NCBI GenBank assembly: GCA_021904315.1
Contig: CM038923.1
Location: 7,694,038-7,758,037 of the forward strand
Direction of reading: 5' to 3'
Origin: Sphagnum magellanicum
Lineage: Eukaryota > Streptophyta > Sphagnopsida > Sphagnales > Sphagnaceae
DNA length: 64,000 nt
Part shown: in pieces, positions 47,402 to 60,290 of the stretch
Position numbering within the stretch: position 1 is the stretch's first letter
How the letters are laid out: the number at the start of each line of letters is the position of its first letter
Position numbers and translations under genes: made by a program
Notes under the pieces: model-generated
The model's database searches: none
Told to the model about the DNA's origin: nothing
What the model saw: the letters and a program-made list of their open reading frames with translations, nothing else

Positions 47402-50400
47402 TGATATCAAAGTGCATGGAGGTTTTAGTGACTTATATGTTGAACCCAACCTAATATAAAGCTTAGAAAATATTTGTTTGAGAGACGTATGTGAGCATAG
47501 CTCCATACTTCATTTGAATCCTTCTTGAACTACGACGAGGAGAAATAAAAAAATGTGACAAATGTTTTGTATGTGCCAAGTCTCACCAAAAATCTCCTTT
47601 CTATAGGAGAAATTGCTAACATAGTAAATTTAATTTTTAATGCTAATAGTTGTTAAGTTGTGAAATTAAAAAACCTTAAATTATCCAAAACCAAGATTAG
47701 ATAGTAGTTGTAGGAACAAGCAATATAAGAAATGGGTTGTATATTAAACTACAAGCCTACATAATAGTAGTCTAGTTTAATTTTTTGGAGTCAAATCTAC
47801 AAATGTGCATCTTTAGCACAAAAAGATCAGGCATTTCAACTTCCATAGCCTACACTTCACAACAAATTGTGGAGTTGTAGAAGGAATTCCAAAGCTACCA
47901 TTCACCAAAAAGTTTTGTAGAAGGTGCCTCATGGGTGGACAATATAATAGGGAGTGATTTCCCAAAGTTAGTATGAACAAGGCAATAAAGGTATTATAAT
48001 TAATGCATTTAGACTTTTGTGCATTGCTTTCAATTTTGGTTCCAAGTATTTTTTCACTTTCACTAATGATTTCAATAAAAATAATTGGATGTTATTTCTG
48101 AAAAAGAGGTCTAAAACATTAAACACAATTAAGATGTTCAAGGTTGTTGTGAAAAACAAGACTTATAAAAAAGCAATCAAAGCATTCAAGAATGATCATG
48201 GTGGTGAGTTATGTCATGGTCATCCACACAATTTTGTGAAAACCATGGCATACAAAGGTAGTTTATGGCAAGGACCCCACAATAGAATAGAATTTTGAAG
48301 CAAAAAAACTTAACATTAATCAAAAAAGCACAAAGTCTTTTACATGACAACCAAGTCCCAAAGTGCTTGTAGTTAGAAGCAAATAACATTGCAAACTACC
48401 TCACCAACTAGTTGCCCACAATGGCAAATGGCAAACAACACACCAAAATTACTATTTTTTGGAAATAAACCCAACCTAGGCCATAAATTGTTGGATGTGA
48501 AATATTTGTTCGTGTTCCTTGCGAAGAAGAAAAAATTGGACTCAAAAACATGTTGTTGCATTTTGTAGGTTATGATGAATAGTCAAAAGGATTCCAATGT
48601 TATAACCCATCAACAAAAATAATAATAATTAGGAAAGATGTCTAATTTTTTTAAGAACCTTTTTATCTATCAACAACTTCACTTCAAGAGTTGATGAAGT
48701 TCATGAAGCTGCACCAACGCAAATAGGAGATTCAAGGGAAGATGTCATTAGTTCCAATGAATAAGAAATATCTTCAACATGTATTAAAGATGATGTTCAA
48801 CCTTTTGTCCCTAGAAGATTCCTTAGTATTGACATGGAAGAATTAAATCAAAATTCTTCAAAACTCATGCAACCAATTACATTACTTGTTATTCAAACAC
48901 TACCCCAACATCACAAGTCCAATAAAGTTTGAAAAACTTTGCCCAAATACATTAATGTCTTTGTGGTAAAAGCTATTGAACTACCCAAGGAACTTAAAAC
49001 TTTCAAGAAGTTACACAACAAGGAAGTTAAATGCATATTATAGAATAGGCAAGGAATCCATTTCCAACAATCAAACTTGGACTCCTATGGACTTGCCACT
49101 AGGTAATTGACATCATAAGGCCTAATAGTCCCATCACAAGATAGTAGTTAGAGTCCTAAAGCAAAATAATTAAAAAGTAATTTTGGATTGGAATAAAAGG
49201 TTAACTTGTTAGTTTGTTAATCTCTTAGCCTAGCTAGCCTAGTATTTAATAATTTCCTAGTTACTAGTGGTAGGCTTTCACATACCATTTTCTATTTACT
49301 CAGGGGGTGAAACTATTTGGGTAGTTAAATAGATTTGTGTTTGGTTTGTTGATTAATCACATAGAAGAAATTTGGGGAAGATTCGGATAACATTTGGGTG
49401 GATGTCAACTTTGTTTGGTCTTATGGAATAAATTAGAATAAGGTGGGGAAATCTATTAGGGTAAAGGAAACCCTTATGTGGTGGGGAACCACTTTTGGTT
49501 TCTTCTTATCACTCGGGTAAATTAGTCCTTCATTGAGAATTTTCGTATTATCTTGGTTGATTTTTAATAATGTATCTTTGTGTTGTTTTGAAATAATGAA
49601 GAACAAGTATTCTAATGTGAAGAAGAATGTGCATTTATGTGAAGGTCATGGACCTTAAAATAGGTTTTTCTTTTGTTTAATTTTTACTTTCACTACTTAT
49701 TAATGTTGATAGTAGGTTTAGTTAATTTGATGTAGAAAACTATAATTTTCATGATAGTTTAATATTTTTTCATTTCTTTATTTTTTATTTCATCTTTGTT
49801 ATTTGGACAAGTTTTTTGAACATGACAATAGCTAATGTAGGATGGTAGCAATAAACCTTCAAGTGATTTAGAGGATGGAAACAATTTTATCCAAGCCAAC
49901 ATAGTGTCAGAATGTAGATTTTAACCATAGGAAGGTATAGTCTAAGGTTTGGAAGGTAGGTACCTTCCAACCCCCCTTTTTCATTTTTATGTTTTTCTAA
50001 TGTTTTTGGAATAGTTTAGTTTTTTTGGATAGAAAACAAATCTACCCTCCAAAGGGTAGCCCATGAACCATTTGCCTTCCTACCTTGGAATTTACTCATT
50101 TTCCTACCTAAGAATTGTTTGCCTTCATCGTGGTAGGCCTATATTAGGTTCACAATTAAACATTCATCAGTTGAAACTAACAGACATCTTGACAAGTACC
50201 TTAGGTTGAAAAACATTCACTAGATTAAACATTGATTGATGTATTAAAATGAAGCACAATCCTTGAAGAGTAGGACTGATATGTTAAAATTCATGACAAT
50301 GTGTTTATGATGATGATCTTGAAGTTGAAACATTATTTTAGTTATTAACCCACATATTGACACTACAAGTTGATGTTCATTGACCAAATAACTGGTAGTG

Positions 50401-50554
50401 GCGCTTGTATTAGTGCAGTTACTATTTTGTTGCATGCAACATAAACACCATGTGCACATGTTTTTTCATTCTTTAATTCAAGTCTTTCAAGATTGAAACA
50501 CCTAGGGAGGGATTTCCAAGCATGAGATCAAACGATGTTGGGTGTGAAGGAGGG

Positions 50555-50832
50555 TGTTAATGTAATCATGTTGCCATAAACATGTTTATGTAAACACACC
50601 TAGTTTGCATTACCAAATTCAATTATTGTTTTCAAACTTAGTTAGACAATTATGTAGGCTAATTTATAGGACCATATTCAAACATTAAGTTGTTGCCATT
50701 TTTTAAGATCTAGATTATGAACTAGGTATGTAGTCAAGTAGTATACTTTGCATAGCTCCTTTGTGTTTTTTATGTGTAATAGCCACATGGACATAGCATG
50801 GCTTGTAGTACTAGAATATTCAAAAGTTAATA
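50555..50832 (+). repeat. Right LTR of the Copia element
   Basis: Starts TGTTAATGTAATCATGTTG, just after the polypurine tract, and ends AAAAGTTAATA; about 278 bp. The flanking 5-mers (ATGTA left, ATTTC right) do not form a clean target duplication. Confidence 0.85.
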
Positions 50833-53698
50833 ATTTCAACAAACAAAGAAAACATCAACATCAACTTTCAATTAAGCCATGGAACTAAATTTTTGAGCTT
50901 ATTAATTAGTGATGCAACACATGAAATTTTTGTTTGATGATGTAATATTTATGCATGAAAAAAATATCTTGAAAATTGCACACATGGATTTCTCAAATTT
51001 TTACTAAACTTGAAAGTTGACATTACCTTGGATTTCAATTTCCATGGATTTTATCATTAATTTCTTCCACCTCCAATTTATCAATTGCACTTTGATGTTA
51101 GTGGAACAAGAATTTATTCCATGTACTAAATGAAAACATAATTAAATTATTTCTTGGTTTAATTTTAACATCCTTAAGGATGTCATTGTAAATCATGAAC
51201 TTTAATCTACATCCTAGTTTTGGATGAACTACTTATTGATTTACTTGGTATAATGCCAAATCAATTTTGACTTTTCATATATAAATACAGTGAAAACTAG
51301 GGTGATGGATCAAATATTCAAATAATACCTATGATGTAATCAAACCTATTCTTTATGTTAAAGTTTCATTTACAACAATATGGTGCATTCATGAACCAAA
51401 AAAATTATTTTTATTTTTACATATCATAATCTAAATTTTTAACTTGATGGTTGGGGTGTGTGCACATGGCTTTGAATTTGTGATAAAAAATCAAACAACA
51501 AGGTTAACCAACATTTGAATTCATCGTTTTTGTTTTTTTGTCTTTGGAACACACCATAATGGTATAATCAAAATGTTGATTAACACCATAAATGAATAAT
51601 AAAAATTACATATCAATTTTATAATCTTATCTTTGTGTTTTTTTAATTGAACATGTTTTAAATGTCATTCAATTTATGATGTGTTAAAATTTATACTTGC
51701 ATGTATTCTTAAATGAATGATAATGCAATTTTATGGAAGATTCATTCAAGAGTTCTTTTTGGCATTTTTGGGTGCATGCACAAATGGGTGGACCAATTTG
51801 GGTGTCACATAAGCCAATTATGCCTTATGATTGCCATTGCAGTGCCCATGTTATTTTATAGATCTTGAAATTTATTAAAATGAACTTGGTTTAAAATATT
51901 AACTTGAATATTTACATAATGCACAAAATCATTTATTTATTTTTTTTAAATCGCAAAAGCCATAGACTTCTGAACTCAAAACTCATGGATTGTACCTCTA
52001 ACTACCATTTCTTTGTGGATTATGATATAGTCCATTGATTGATGGGGTGTATGTTAGGGATTTGAAATTAATAATATATCATATTAAAGAAGCTAAGGGT
52101 TTTTTAAAAATTTAATTGAATTCTAGAATTATACTTATGGACTTTGAATGGGCTAATTAGGAGTTATTTAAGTACAACTTCCAAGTTCATCTTAATATAC
52201 ATCTTTAACCTATTTTTTATTTAGTAATAATTTTAATTTTTTTTCAAATTTTAATTAATTTTTTATATTAGTTAAAATTAAATTTACATTTACGTTTTTA
52301 ATTAAAAACCTACAATATTGAAGCAAACTATTATTAATATAGATCATTTCAAATTTTAATATTTATTTACCTTTTTATTTTTTATTTAATAATCATAATA
52401 AAATTTTATTAAATTTTTTGTAGATTAACACATAAATTGTCTTCATGAAATTGTTTTCAAAGTTCAAATTTAACTACAGGTACAATTGCCCAAATACTAA
52501 AATGGAAAGTTGCAACTTCAACTTTCCAAATAACCAACTTCAACTTTCAAGTTACATGTGAGACATACTTTCAAAATCAAATCCCAACATTATATTCAAC
52601 TTTCAACTTCAACTTTAGAATTCAAATTCATTTAAAATTACAATTGCCCAAATACCAAGTATAAGTTATAAGTTCAACTTTACAAATAACGACTTCAAGT
52701 TAAAGGTGAAAAATACTTTCAAAATCATATCCCAATAGATATATTCTTAAACCTTGGTCAAGAAGAAATCCCATTATTCAAGTTCAAAGTCCAAGTTCAA
52801 ATACCCAAACAATATGTTCTAGTGAGTTCAACTTTCCCAAAACATACCGACATACCAAATTCAACTTTCCCAAAAACAACTTTTAAATACGTTATTATAG
52901 AAGTCAAAATTTCAAGATACCAAATCTACAAGTTCTCAATACCAAAATGTCTCCCACATTATAGCATGCACGTACAAAATATGTATAAGAAAAATTAAGT
53001 ATGTTTTTTTTAAATACCAAAATGATGCTCAAAACCAAAGCAAAGTTTGAAATTATACTTTAAACTTCTACTTAAAACATGTCCTAAAAGCTTGAACTTC
53101 AAGAAATTATCCTCTGGTATAGGATGTGTATACATGATATCTACAAGTTGAAAAAAAAAGTCCTAGAAACAACCTTGAATTTCAATACAATTTTAGAAGC
53201 CTAAAACTAAACATTAATCAAAAAAATTCTAGGTGTGGATTTTTTAAAGATGAAAACCAACTATTTCTACAACAAAACTTAAGACAAATCTACCTTCAAG
53301 TTCTTAGCCTTGAAAAAGTCACATAAAAAAATATTGAACTTCCTTATAAAGCTATTGGATTTGAGCAAATCGTAGTTAAGTAATGATTTGACCCAAGAAC
53401 CACAATGAACACAATCATGCTCAACATTGCCATCTTGCTTAATTTTGCAAGAAATCAAAGCTTGAATCTCAATTGAAATTTTGTACTAATAATTGTAACA
53501 ATAAGAACCACCAAGTCCTTGTTCGTTATAGACAAAAGGTGACATTTGGAACAAATATTCTCAAAGCACAAGGCACCAACTAGTATAATTAACTTCCCAA
53601 CAACTTGTAACGACAAAAATAATTAATAAACTCTATGCAAAAGGTTAACCACAAATAAAAAATAACAAAAACCAAAAACAAAAATTAAATCAAGCATA
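50833..53698. other. AT-rich intergenic DNA
   Basis: No gene is recognised. Between about 52490 and 52870 variants of TTCAACTTTC / CAAGTTCAA recur many times as a loose short-motif cluster. The rest is plain AT-rich sequence. Confidence 0.4.
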
Positions 53699-54251
53699 TG
53701 TCAAAGTTGATGGCGGATCCTAACCTTAAGTCCTTGAGCTATGTACTTCAATCAATTTTTCAAGGCTAACATGATTAGAAACAAGGATCACAAAAACACT
53801 TGAAAAATTGGTCACAAGTTGTTGGTTCCCAAACAAAATGCAATTATAATGTTCTTCACCGAAAAGGTCATTATATTTGCTAGCACTATATATACATATC
53901 CATAAATTGAACATATTGTCCATAAAATTCAAGAAAAAAAAAAAACAGCACCCACTTGTCATTAAGCTTTATTAAGTCATATGCTACAACTAAAATAAGG
54001 GTATTTATAAATTAAAGTGGATCAATTTTGTGTAGTGGATGACACTCTAGCTTGCAAACACCCATGAAATTTTTTGATCTATCGGGACTCCAACTCTCAA
54101 AGTGGGAGGTCACTTGGGAATGTGGGGGTTCATTCCCTCACACTTTCCTACACTCTTGGGAACATGAAATGTGACTCCCCGAGCTTCATTCTTGGCCCGT
54201 ACCTTTACGAGCCCTTGCCTTGGTCGTGAGCCCAAGGCTAAGGTTGTGACA
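53699..54251 (-). mobile_element. LTR-like sequence of 553 bp beside a polypurine tract
   Basis: Read on the minus strand it starts TGTCACAACC right after a purine tract (GGGGGAAAG, 54260-54252) and ends TTTGACA, so the ends form TGTCA/TGACA. It holds a TATA-like TTTATAAATA (about 54014-54005) and an AATAAAG signal near 53975. This is the layout of a 3' LTR of a minus-strand Gypsy element. It does not resemble the LTR next to the primer site at 59564, so it is not the partner of that LTR. Confidence 0.5.
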
Positions 54252-54999
54252 CTTTCCCCCATTAGAAAAAAAAGTCAATGCCCTCATTGACATTTATAAG
54301 TTATTTCCTCAATGAAATTATTTTCATTTAGATCCTTGGCCATCAATTGTTGACTTCTACGATAGGACCTTACTTTAAGCTAACTTAAGTGTCCCCAAGT
54401 TTCCAACATTTTCTTGGCAAGTCCAAAGGGGTCTCATGAAAAACCCTTAACCTTTATTTCGTCAAAAAACCTAAACTAGTTTAATTGATGAAGCCCTCAT
54501 TTGGGAGGCAATTATTCCAACCTTCCCCTCATGAGGAACTCAAGTCAAGTCTAATATTGACTTAAGTTATTTGACATGACTCCTTTCGAAACCTTGCGCC
54601 TTGATCACAATAATCAAGCCTAACTAAAGGTATGCCTATCAAGGTACGAAAAGTGACATTTAGTTTTTGCGAAAACCTAAATCCCAAACTACGTAACTAT
54701 AATACGTGAATGGGGTCATGATTTCCTGTGTTGGCCGCCATTACCAATTAGCCCTTTGGGATGCACTTTAAGCATGTGTGTGTCCCTGCAAGCTCACCTT
54801 ACTTACCTCCTCTTTTAGGTCGAAGGTTTTTTTTAGCCCCAATGTGGGAGTTCGATTTTGATTTGGGCTTACGCAAGAAAATTCCATTTGTCCATGCCAC
54901 TTGATGAATTTTTTAATAATACTCATTATGTTTATGATGCAATCTCTTGAAAGTCCTTAACCTTTATTTCACTTGCAACTTGATGTGGTACATTTGTAT
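54252..54999. other. Spacer between the LTR-like sequence and the Gypsy pol end
   Basis: The first part (54255-54310) resembles 55005-55060, with a purine tract on the minus strand beside a CCTCATTGACA or CCTCATCACA segment. So two related Gypsy 3' ends seem to lie in tandem. No protein domain was recognised between them. Confidence 0.4.
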
Positions 55000-55049
55000 A
55001 ATTTCTTGCCCCACTAAAAGAAAGGTGATGTCCTCATCACATTCTATGT

Positions 55050-55255
55050 TTCTTTTGTTTCTTTGTTAGTCTATCATGGAATTCTTCTATGGCTTCTTGG
55101 GCATGTTACATATTCGATTCATTCACCCAAGATGCTTCTATTGGATGGTATCCTTTCCACTTGACCAAGTACTCCCATTCTCGCCCCCTTAGTTGCCTTG
55201 ATTTAAGCATGGCCTCCACTTCAAATTTTGGTTCGTTACAATGAGGTCAAGTGGA
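55050..55255 (-). pseudogene. Gypsy chromodomain remnant
   Basis: The minus strand encodes GREWEYLVKWKGYHPIEASW, the aromatic-cage region of a chromodomain, which targets integration to modified chromatin. A stop codon follows NESNM, then the expected helix AQEAIEEFHDRL. Confidence 0.85.
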
Positions 55256-55501
55256 GGCCTTGAGTTGTGATCTCGACTAGGCCTTGACGAATCATGGGTG
55301 ACCGACTTAAAAAAAAACATGAAAGATGGGATGAACTTTAAGATTTTTAGATAGTTTCAATTTGTAAATGTCAACAAAAAAAATTTCCAACATTTTGAAT
55401 GGACCCGCATATGGGCCCATGAACTTGTGGCTCAAACCTTCTAATAACCAAATTTTATTGATGTTCAATCACATTTCATTTCTTTCCTCAAAATTCACCT
55501 C

Positions 55502-56416
55502 TTATTGGAACTTGTTCACAAAATCCTTGTACCATTTATATGCCTTTTCCAAATTGGTTTTTGTCATCTCCCATAAGCACCACCTCTCTTCATCAAGTTG
55601 TGTGACCATTGGCATTTCCTCATTTGCATCACTTGGGGGTTGCCCATGTGTAACCCAAGTTGTAGGCACAATTGGTGACTTGCCCATCACCATTTGAAAG
55701 GGGCTAGTCCTTGTTGCTGAATGTTCTAAATTGTTGAAGCAAAACTCGGCCAACTTTAAATGGTCCACCGAATCTTGTTGATCCGTCACCACATAATTCT
55801 TTAGGAATTGTTGGATAACCAAGTTCATTCTCTCGGTTTGTCTATCCATTTGGGGTCAGAATGAAGTGCTCATTTTGAGCTCTAACCCCACGCGCTTATA
55901 CAAGGCTCACAAAAACTTGTTTGTGAACTTTGGGTTTCAATCTAACACAATATCCTTGGGGAGGCCATGATGCATGAACACATGTGTGAAGGACAACCTT
56001 CTCATTTCTTGGGTCGTGGCACTTTCTTTGGTGGGAATGAAGTGTGCCATCTTGTTAAATCGATCAACCACCACCACGATCGCATAAAAACCCCTTGATG
56101 GTGGCAAACTCACCATGAAATCCATGGAAACACTTTCCCACGACCCTTTAGGAATCGATAACAATCATAATAATCTTGTTTGTTTATTATTAAGTGTTCG
56201 ATTTTATTGGCAAGTCAAACAAATCTTCACGTATTCCTCTGCATTGTCTTTCAAATTAAGCCAACAATAAGACTTCTTGAGGAATGTTATGGTGCGTTTT
56301 GCACCACCATGGCTTGCAAGTGGCCCATCATGGCACTCCTTCAAAAACATATCCCTAAACCTCCTTTTCGGAACATAAAACCAATTCTGTTTATACCACA
56401 ATAGTCCATTTCGCAA
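55502..56416 (-). pseudogene. Gypsy integrase remnants
   Basis: The piece 56416-56204 carries the HHCC zinc-binding module (CHDGPLASHGGAKRT, ending CLTCQ). The piece 56164-55937 carries the start of the core (VSMDFMVSLPPS, VVVVDRFNKMAHFIP). The piece 55849-55502 has the DRQTER region, FCFNNLEHSATRTSPFQMV and the C-terminal part. The pieces are in different frames. Confidence 0.9.
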
Positions 56417-56838
56417 GTGGAAATGTGACTTGATTCCTTTTTGAATGTTTTATTTTATTTCCTTGGCCAACCCATCATGGCGGCTCGCTAATTAAATTTC
56501 CTTCTGAAATTTTGTTTCCCCCACATACACCAATTTAAGTTGGTGTTTTTGACTTAACGCATCGGGCACCACGTTTTCCTTTTGAAGTTTATATCGAATG
56601 TCCACATTGAATAAGGCAAACGTGTCTTGCCATCTCACTTATTTTGATGACAAGTTTGGTTGAGTGGCAAAGTATTTCAAGGTGACATTGTCGGTCCACA
56701 CCACCACATCTTTGGAGCCTATGTAATGGCCCAAGTCTTGAAACAATGTATCATGACTCACATTTCCTTTTCATGTGTTGGCCACCTTCGTTCCATCTCA
56801 TTCAACTTTTTACTTTCAAATGCCATTGGCTTTCCATC

Positions 56839-57710
56839 TTACATTAAGACTCCTCCAATCGCAAAGTCAGAGGCATCGGAGTGGATCTTAAAATTTTTGT
56901 CGAAGTTGGGCAACTTCAACATAGGCACTTTCACCAAAATGCCTTTCAAGGTTTCAAAGGTTTCATTGCATGTTTCATCCCATTCATAAGTTTCAAATGA
57001 TTTATTTACAAGGTTTGTTAAAGGCATGGCTATCTTCGCAAAGTTCTTGATGAATTTGTGATAATAGGAGGCCAATCCTAAAAGTGATCTTAAGGCCAGA
57101 ACCAACCTAGGTGGTTCCCAATCCAAATTTGCTTTCACCTTGTGGTCAACCATCTTCAAAGTTTTTTGGGTGATCCTATGTCCAAGGAAATCCACTTCCG
57201 TCATCTCGAATTTGCATTTCTCGAATTTAGCATATAACTCGTTTTCCCTCAACCTTTGGAACACCTTTTGGAGATGCTCCACATGCTCCTCCATAAAGTT
57301 GTTATAGACCAAAATGTTGTCTATGTATACAACCACAAAATCATCAAGTCATTCTCAAAAAATGTCATTCATGAATGTGAAAAATGTGGTGGGTGCATTA
57401 GTGAGTCCAAAAGGCATCACCAAAAACTTGTATGAACCATACCTTGTGCAACAAGTGGTTTTTTCTTTGTCCCCTTCTGTAATTTGAATTTGGTAATACC
57501 CTGAACGTAGGTCAATCCTACTAAACATTTTAGCTCCCAATTATTAATCAAACAAATCATCAATTCGAGGTAATGGGTAGCGATTTTTCACTAAACCTTG
57601 TTGAGGGCTTTATAATCCACACACATCCTCAAAGTCCATCCTTCTTGTGAACAAAGAGGACGAGTGCCCCATATGGTGACTTGCTAGGTTTGATGTATCC
57701 CTTTGCGAGG
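56839..57710 (-). pseudogene. Gypsy reverse transcriptase and RNase H remnants
   Basis: The order is AKGYIKPSKSPYGALVLFV (to 57629), [16 protein letters not shown] and [15 protein letters not shown] (57540-57355), then VVYIDNILVY, the catalytic box with its second Asp changed to Asn, FLGHRIT, and the start of RNase H, KIHSDASDFAIGGVLM (57336-56839). A stop near 57345 separates the last two pieces. Confidence 0.92.
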
Positions 57711-58375
57711 AGTTCCTCAAATTGAACTTTAAGTTCCTTCAACTCTTCATGATTCATTCGATATGGGGCCTTGGCAGGAGGTGCCACTCTTGGCATCACC
57801 TCAATTGCATGGTGCATTCGTATTTTCGAGGTCAACTCTTTAAACATCACATTCGGGAATTGATTGAAGACTCGCTTAATGCATTTGGGAAGACTCACCA
57901 AGTTGGTAACTTCTTTTGGCTCAAACTCTTCCAACACACACATCACACACAACATGCCATAACCTCCCATGCATTTTTTTTCTAAAGTTTTTCCCAACAT
58001 CAAGTGGATGGTCAATCCACCCACACTAGGCATTTCATGTGCCTTCACTTGAACAATCCCATTTTTGGATGGGATTCTAACTAGCCTATTGTGCCCTTCT
58101 TTGAGCACATTGTTATGGGTGATGAATTCCATTCCCAAAATGCATTCCATTCCCCCTAAGGTGGAAACCAACAAATCCACATTTCCTCTCCAATTCCCTA
58201 ACTTAAGAGGCACGTCTATTGTTTGTAATGTGGTGGGATGGGGAATTCCATCCGCAAAGTGCACTTCAATGGGTGCCTTGAGCTCCTCCAATTGGAGCTC
58301 CATTCTTTTGGCACTTTCTCAAATTATGAAATTGTGGGAAGCCCTTTTGTCCAAAAGACATAACCCCTCCTACTT
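57711..58375 (-). pseudogene. Gypsy protease remnant
   Basis: Upstream of 58303 the minus strand shows LLDKRASHNFI, where functional retropepsins have D-S/T-G-A. The Gly of the triad is lost. The flanking VDLLVSTLGGMECILGMEF matches the Gypsy protease fold. The same frame leads into the RT start. Confidence 0.8.
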
Positions 58376-58439
58376 AAAAACCTTCCCATTTAAGAAGATA
58401 AGGTGATTATGTTCACTTTGGGTTAGGTTGATGGTAAGG

Positions 58440-59515
58440 GCAATTACCTTAAAGCCCTCATTCCCGAGTTTGGGTTTGGGGTAACCTTTGAAATAATGTC
58501 CCACTTCATTGCAATTGAAACACATTCCTTTGGGCTTCCCATTAACATCTCCTTTCGGTTGGCTCCCTTTTAAAGGAGCCCTCTTCTTGATGAAAGTTCC
58601 TTTGGGTTTGAAACCCGAGCCTTGAAATTGTTTGGGTTTTTCCCCTTTTGAAGTGTCTTATCCTCGGTTCCATTCCCCTTCATGGCATGCCTTCTTATGA
58701 AAGAATTTGTTCTCCTTTTTGAACCCGGACTTTTCACCCCATCCCACATCCGAAAAGCCTTCCACTTTCATGATGGCCTCAAATAATGAGGTGGGCCAAT
58801 TTTCCTTAAGCTTGCGTTTGGCCCAATCAAGAACCCCATCACAAAATGGCACACACAATCTAATTCATGCATATGCCGGATCTTAAGCATGAGTTCAGAA
58901 TATGCCTTCACATATTGGCGCAAGTTGTCATTTTGTTGCATTCACAAGGTCATGGAGTTTGCATCTTGAAATGTAGTCGGAATTTTTTGGAATGAATTTT
59001 AATTCAATGCGTCCTTTGAATAATTCCCATGTGTAGCCATGGGTTTTCCCTTCCTTTTGCCTCATTATCGTCCACTATGTGGAAGCAGAGCCCTTTAAAT
59101 AGGATTGGGCAAATTCCACAACTGAATGTCACCCAACTTTGGCGGCATGAAAGTAGTCCTCCATTTCCACAAACCAAACATCTACCACCTTCTGATCTCA
59201 AACCCCGTCAAAATTCCTAGGTTTAGTGGACTTGATTCCTACACCTTTCAATAATCCTCCTTTGAGGGCCGCAACCAATTCAGTGAAATTAAGCCTATTC
59301 ATTTAAAATAAAACCTCCAATTTTTCTGGAGTGAAAAGGATTGTGGTTGGTTACTCCTTTTCATTTTCATGATCATCGCAGTTCTCACGGTTTTCTTGTT
59401 CTTTAAAATCCTCTTATTCCTCCTCCCTAATGGTTTCGAATGGAACATTTAGGTCATGGGTGGGTTCTTCTACCATGGTCTCCTGCACTAACTTATGGGT
59501 CCTTCTCGGTGTCAT
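58440..59515 (-). pseudogene. Gypsy gag remnant with damaged zinc knuckle
   Basis: A likely gag start codon at 59515 lies about 40 bp after the primer site. Inside, VWFVEMEDYFHAAKVG and QYVKAYSELMLKIRHMHELD mark the retrotransposon gag fold. Near 58510 the CCHC knuckle reads CFNCNEVGHYFKGY, so the final Cys is Tyr. Several stops and frameshifts are present. Confidence 0.85.
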
Positions 59516-59555
59516 CAGAACTCCCCAATAGGTGGATTGAGTTCTACCAGATTTT

Positions 59556-59563
59556 TGATACCA
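59556..59563 (-). promoter_or_regulatory. Primer-binding site of the Gypsy element
   Basis: TGGTATCA on the minus strand, the tRNA-Met-type primer site, directly abuts the CA end of the LTR at 59564. Confidence 0.8.
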
Positions 59564-60290
59564 TGTGACGCACCTCCAAACTCCTTGATGGACTTAACTA
59601 TGAATCCAAAGGGTGAAAACAACGAAAGGATAAGGAGTTGGGGCACATTGCCTAACTCGTAACACTTTGGGGGTAGAAGGGCATGTTGGAGCTTCGAAAT
59701 GGGGACTAGGAAGAGTGATAAGCAAGTCAATTACTCACACAAACTTGCACAAACAAAACAACAAGTTGGTTAGTGCATAGTTGAAGCATTTTTGGTGCAC
59801 GGACGAGCCATAGACAAACATAGATTCACAAGACTCACCACAGCTCGGACTTGAGGGAAGCCACCACCTTCCCCCTTATAGTATTCTCTATGCTTAGCCA
59901 CAAGGCCAACACCCAAATGTCATTTTCTTTTAAGACTCCCAAGTTGAAGTCGCGAAATTTTCAAAATTGAGACTCCCACGACTTTGGAAGCCCATAATTT
60001 TGTGTGGAGACCTCTGATTAAGGTGAGGTCTGAAGTAAAGTTGTAGCCCTTGTCAATAGCTTTCAAACAATATGTGTCTTGTCACTTGAACATAAGGAAA
60101 TTAGGACGATTCTTGACTTTTAGTGGTCGAAAGTCAAATTGGCAATTTGACTCCCGGCCCTTCTTTTGGCCATAATTTATGTTTTAAATACCCGAATGGG
60201 TCATGCAAACACATAACATAAATAATTGTATTACATTTCCATCCATTATTAACATTACACTAATTTGGGTTCTGTGCTTCTACGCATTAC
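59564..60290 (-). repeat. 5' LTR of the Gypsy element (outer end lost)
   Basis: It ends GGTGCGTCACA on the minus strand beside the primer site. It aligns over most of its length with 63214-64000: shared blocks include GGGAAGCCACCACCTTCCCC, CGATTCTTGACTTTTA and TTTGACTCCCG. Similarity fades after about 60290 and no TG start was found, so the 5' end is decayed or truncated. Confidence 0.75.

Larger units (their letters stand above)
47135..50832 (+). mobile_element. Truncated Copia LTR retrotransposon
   Basis: Two direct LTRs flank a decayed interior. A degenerate tRNA-Met-type primer site (TGATATCAAAGTGCATGG) follows the left LTR at 47402, and a purine tract GAAGGAGGG immediately precedes the right LTR at 50555, so the element reads on the plus strand. 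Integrase remnants at 48017-48250 (SKYFFTFTNDFNKNNW, then KNDHGGEL) match the Copia core, followed by a C-terminal remnant (about 48570-48640, with a YNPST-like motif) and the start of the RT-proximal linker (about 49060, TWTPMDLPLG). The RT and RNase H part is missing or replaced between about 49140 and 50100. Gag is unrecognisable. It cannot move by itself. Confidence 0.85.
55000..59563 (-). mobile_element. Dead Ty3/Gypsy chromovirus, internal region
   Basis: On the minus strand the order is primer site, gag, protease, reverse transcriptase, RNase H, integrase, chromodomain, which is the Gypsy order. A chromodomain marks it as a chromovirus. Stops and frameshifts occur in every domain, the protease active-site triad and the RT YIDD box are altered, and the zinc knuckle has lost its last Cys. 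It is not autonomous. The separate domains are listed below. Confidence 0.9.
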
